Shown piece after piece: positions 62,601 through 64,000 of a DNA stretch of 64,000 nucleotides. Each line of letters opens with the position of its first letter. Position 1 is the first letter of the stretch. A model generated the notes under the pieces. It did not search any database. It was not told where the DNA came from and was given only the letters and a program-made list of their open reading frames with translations. The DNA is from Sipunculus nudus (lineage: Eukaryota; Annelida; Sipuncula; Golfingiida; Sipunculidae): positions 16,106,241-16,170,240 of the forward strand of contig CM049318.1 in assembly GCA_026874595.1 (NCBI GenBank), read 5' to 3'. The translations under genes and the position numbers were made by a program.

Positions 62601-64000
62601 GCTATAATTTTTGCAGTCACGGGAAAGCGTGTCTGTCTTTCATACTAAAACGCGTGCATGCATGCGTGATGGCATATGTATTTGTGCATGCGGGTTTTAA
62701 TTTTTACAAAGTTGCTAAAATTTGTGGGGACCGTGTATGATTAAACAAAAGAGGTCATGGGCAGAAAGGCCATGAAACGCCAATTCATATGGTGTACAGT
62801 TTATGTACCTAAAATGTGTAATTTTGGAGATATGGTTAAACAATGATAGTAGGTACGGGGTTGCAGTGCAGCGCCCCCCAGCGGTAATTTTCCAAAAACT
62901 GAAACATTGCTTTCGAGATATTAATGTATGACGTAACATGTATCAGTTTCAAAAGGATGCCTGCATATCTGTGGCCTATAGGGCATGTCACCGTGAAATC
63001 GCGAAATCTCATTCGACGAGAAACGGTGCGAGATTTTGCAAGATTTTTGGTTGGATCACCGAGAACTCACCAAGGGCTACAAGATGCAAAAATTTCGACC
63101 TCTCTAGCATAAAAACTGACAGAGTTAGAAGCTGAAAACTGCATATTCTCAAAATTCAAAGGTTTTACCCCAAAAATAGAGAAATCTGGCAATAGCGCAC
63201 TTTGGCACCTATGCGCAAAAATAAGCCCATGGACCCTAGTTTAAGGTGGTGTGATGGAAATGGCCCAATGTTTAATAGTTCTGGAGGTATAGCACCAACA
63301 CAAATTTTCATGTTTTTTCATCTGCAACGCCCCCTGGCGGCCATTTCCAAAATCTGAAAAACCCGTTTCGAGATATTCTTATGTTACATAAAATATCTCA
63401 GAATCAGTAAAATTGCTGCAAATTTGAAAAATATCACGAAATTCCATGATTTCTCCCCAAAATTGCGTAACCATGGTAACAGCGAAATGAAGCAATTTTG
63501 CAGGGTTGGAAGTGGCCATGCAGTGGCAAATAAAACGGGCTACAGATTAGGTGCCTACGGCTATTTTTGACGAAGGTATGAAGAAAAAACCGTTTTTGAG
63601 CTTTTTGGTGACCCTTACCTTGACCCTTGACCGATCATGACCAAAAACAATAGGCTCCGAGAAGAACCGATTATACACTCTATCTATAAGTTTCAGGACG
63701 ATTGGTGCAAAATTGTGGCCTGTAGAGCGGGGACATACAGACAAACAAACAAACGGAACTGATCAACATACTTGTCGAAATCTCTGATTCCGGCAAGCAA
63801 TAAACTATAACGCGACAGAAATGGCAAACCGGCCCGCAAAGAGTGCCTGTGGTCACTTATTTTATACGGCGAACGCTATAATTTTTGCAGTCACGGGAAA
63901 GCGTGTCTGTCTTTCATACTAAAACGCGTGCATGCATGCGTGATGGCATATGTATTTGTGCATGCGGGTTTTAATTTTTACAAAGTTGCTAAAATTTGTG

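Larger units (their letters stand above)
33634..64000. repeat. 1,274-bp satellite array, 23.8 copies, runs off the end
   Basis: The landmark 'tatgtatcagtttcaaaagg', or catgtatcag in later units, recurs at 33,636; 34,910; 36,184; 37,458; 38,732; 40,005; 41,279; 42,554; 43,828 and then every 1,274 bp to 62,938. Only two indels break the period: one G lost near 39,793 and one A gained near 41,930. Units are nearly identical except at about five diagnostic sites that define types A and B, which mostly alternate. Each full unit has two CTCF-like motifs, a cluster of TGACC half-sites, a potential hairpin and a 'gcatgcatgcgtg' run. Open frames of 62-74 codons recur on both strands only because the unit recurs. 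The far end of the array is outside the window. Confidence 0.97.

Noticed and set aside
33634-64000. Recurrent 62-, 65- and 74-codon open frames on both strands of every satellite unit
   Set aside because: They are identical because the DNA unit is identical. They overlap each other on opposite strands, have no recognisable domain, and a single base loss or gain in two units changes or extends them without consequence.
33634-64000. CRISPR-like array of regularly spaced repeats
   Set aside because: The whole 1,274-bp unit repeats with no unique spacers, and the context is eukaryotic.

Overview
The window looks like nuclear DNA of an invertebrate animal, most likely a mollusc and perhaps a bivalve. 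The reasons are AT-rich sequence, interrupted genes with GT-AG introns, a decayed BEL/Pao retrotransposon, and very dense repeats of a style I associate with bivalve genomes (the 'agctcagctgactgaaagtc' family and 'tgacctttgacc' blocks). The species assignment is inference; no bacterial-type genes or operons are present.

Layout. 1-14,135 is almost entirely repeats. It holds 25-, 30- and 37-bp minisatellites, a ~145-bp tandem family (3,180-3,960), a ~340-bp tandem family (4,195-7,090; 10,195-11,035; 12,800-14,135) and a ~277-bp family (7,795-9,800). The last two share a perfect 12-bp palindrome, GGTGGCGCCACC, found 14 times. 14,211-19,497 is the only convincing cellular gene: six consecutive plus-strand exons with matching splice phases. 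They encode most of a KMT5A-like SET domain and a long Ser/Thr-rich tail. The chain includes a 22-nt microexon, and a 17-bp tandem duplication in exon 6 breaks the reading frame. A diverged second copy of the end of exon 6 lies at 20,078-20,363. 20,737-28,371 holds a broken BEL/Pao element (gag, protease, RT, RNase H and integrase remnants, many stops and deletions) flanked by two directly repeated blocks.

28,380-33,430 is a patchwork of diverged ~330-bp repeats, nuclear-receptor-like DR1 motifs and an inverted-repeat element. From about 33,634 to the window end (64,000, not the array end) lies a highly homogeneous satellite of 1,274 bp, 23.8 copies, built of two alternating monomer types (A and B) with a few recombinant units.

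The most interesting signal is that each satellite unit carries two motifs close to the CTCF core consensus, in the same orientation, giving 47 in this window. The diverged ~330-bp repeats just upstream carry the same motif at the same relative place, one of them a perfect consensus match. The array may therefore be a dense platform for an architectural DNA-binding protein, seeded from an older dispersed repeat. This is a sequence-based hypothesis; nothing here shows binding. Short open frames inside the satellite recur only because the unit recurs and are not annotated as genes.
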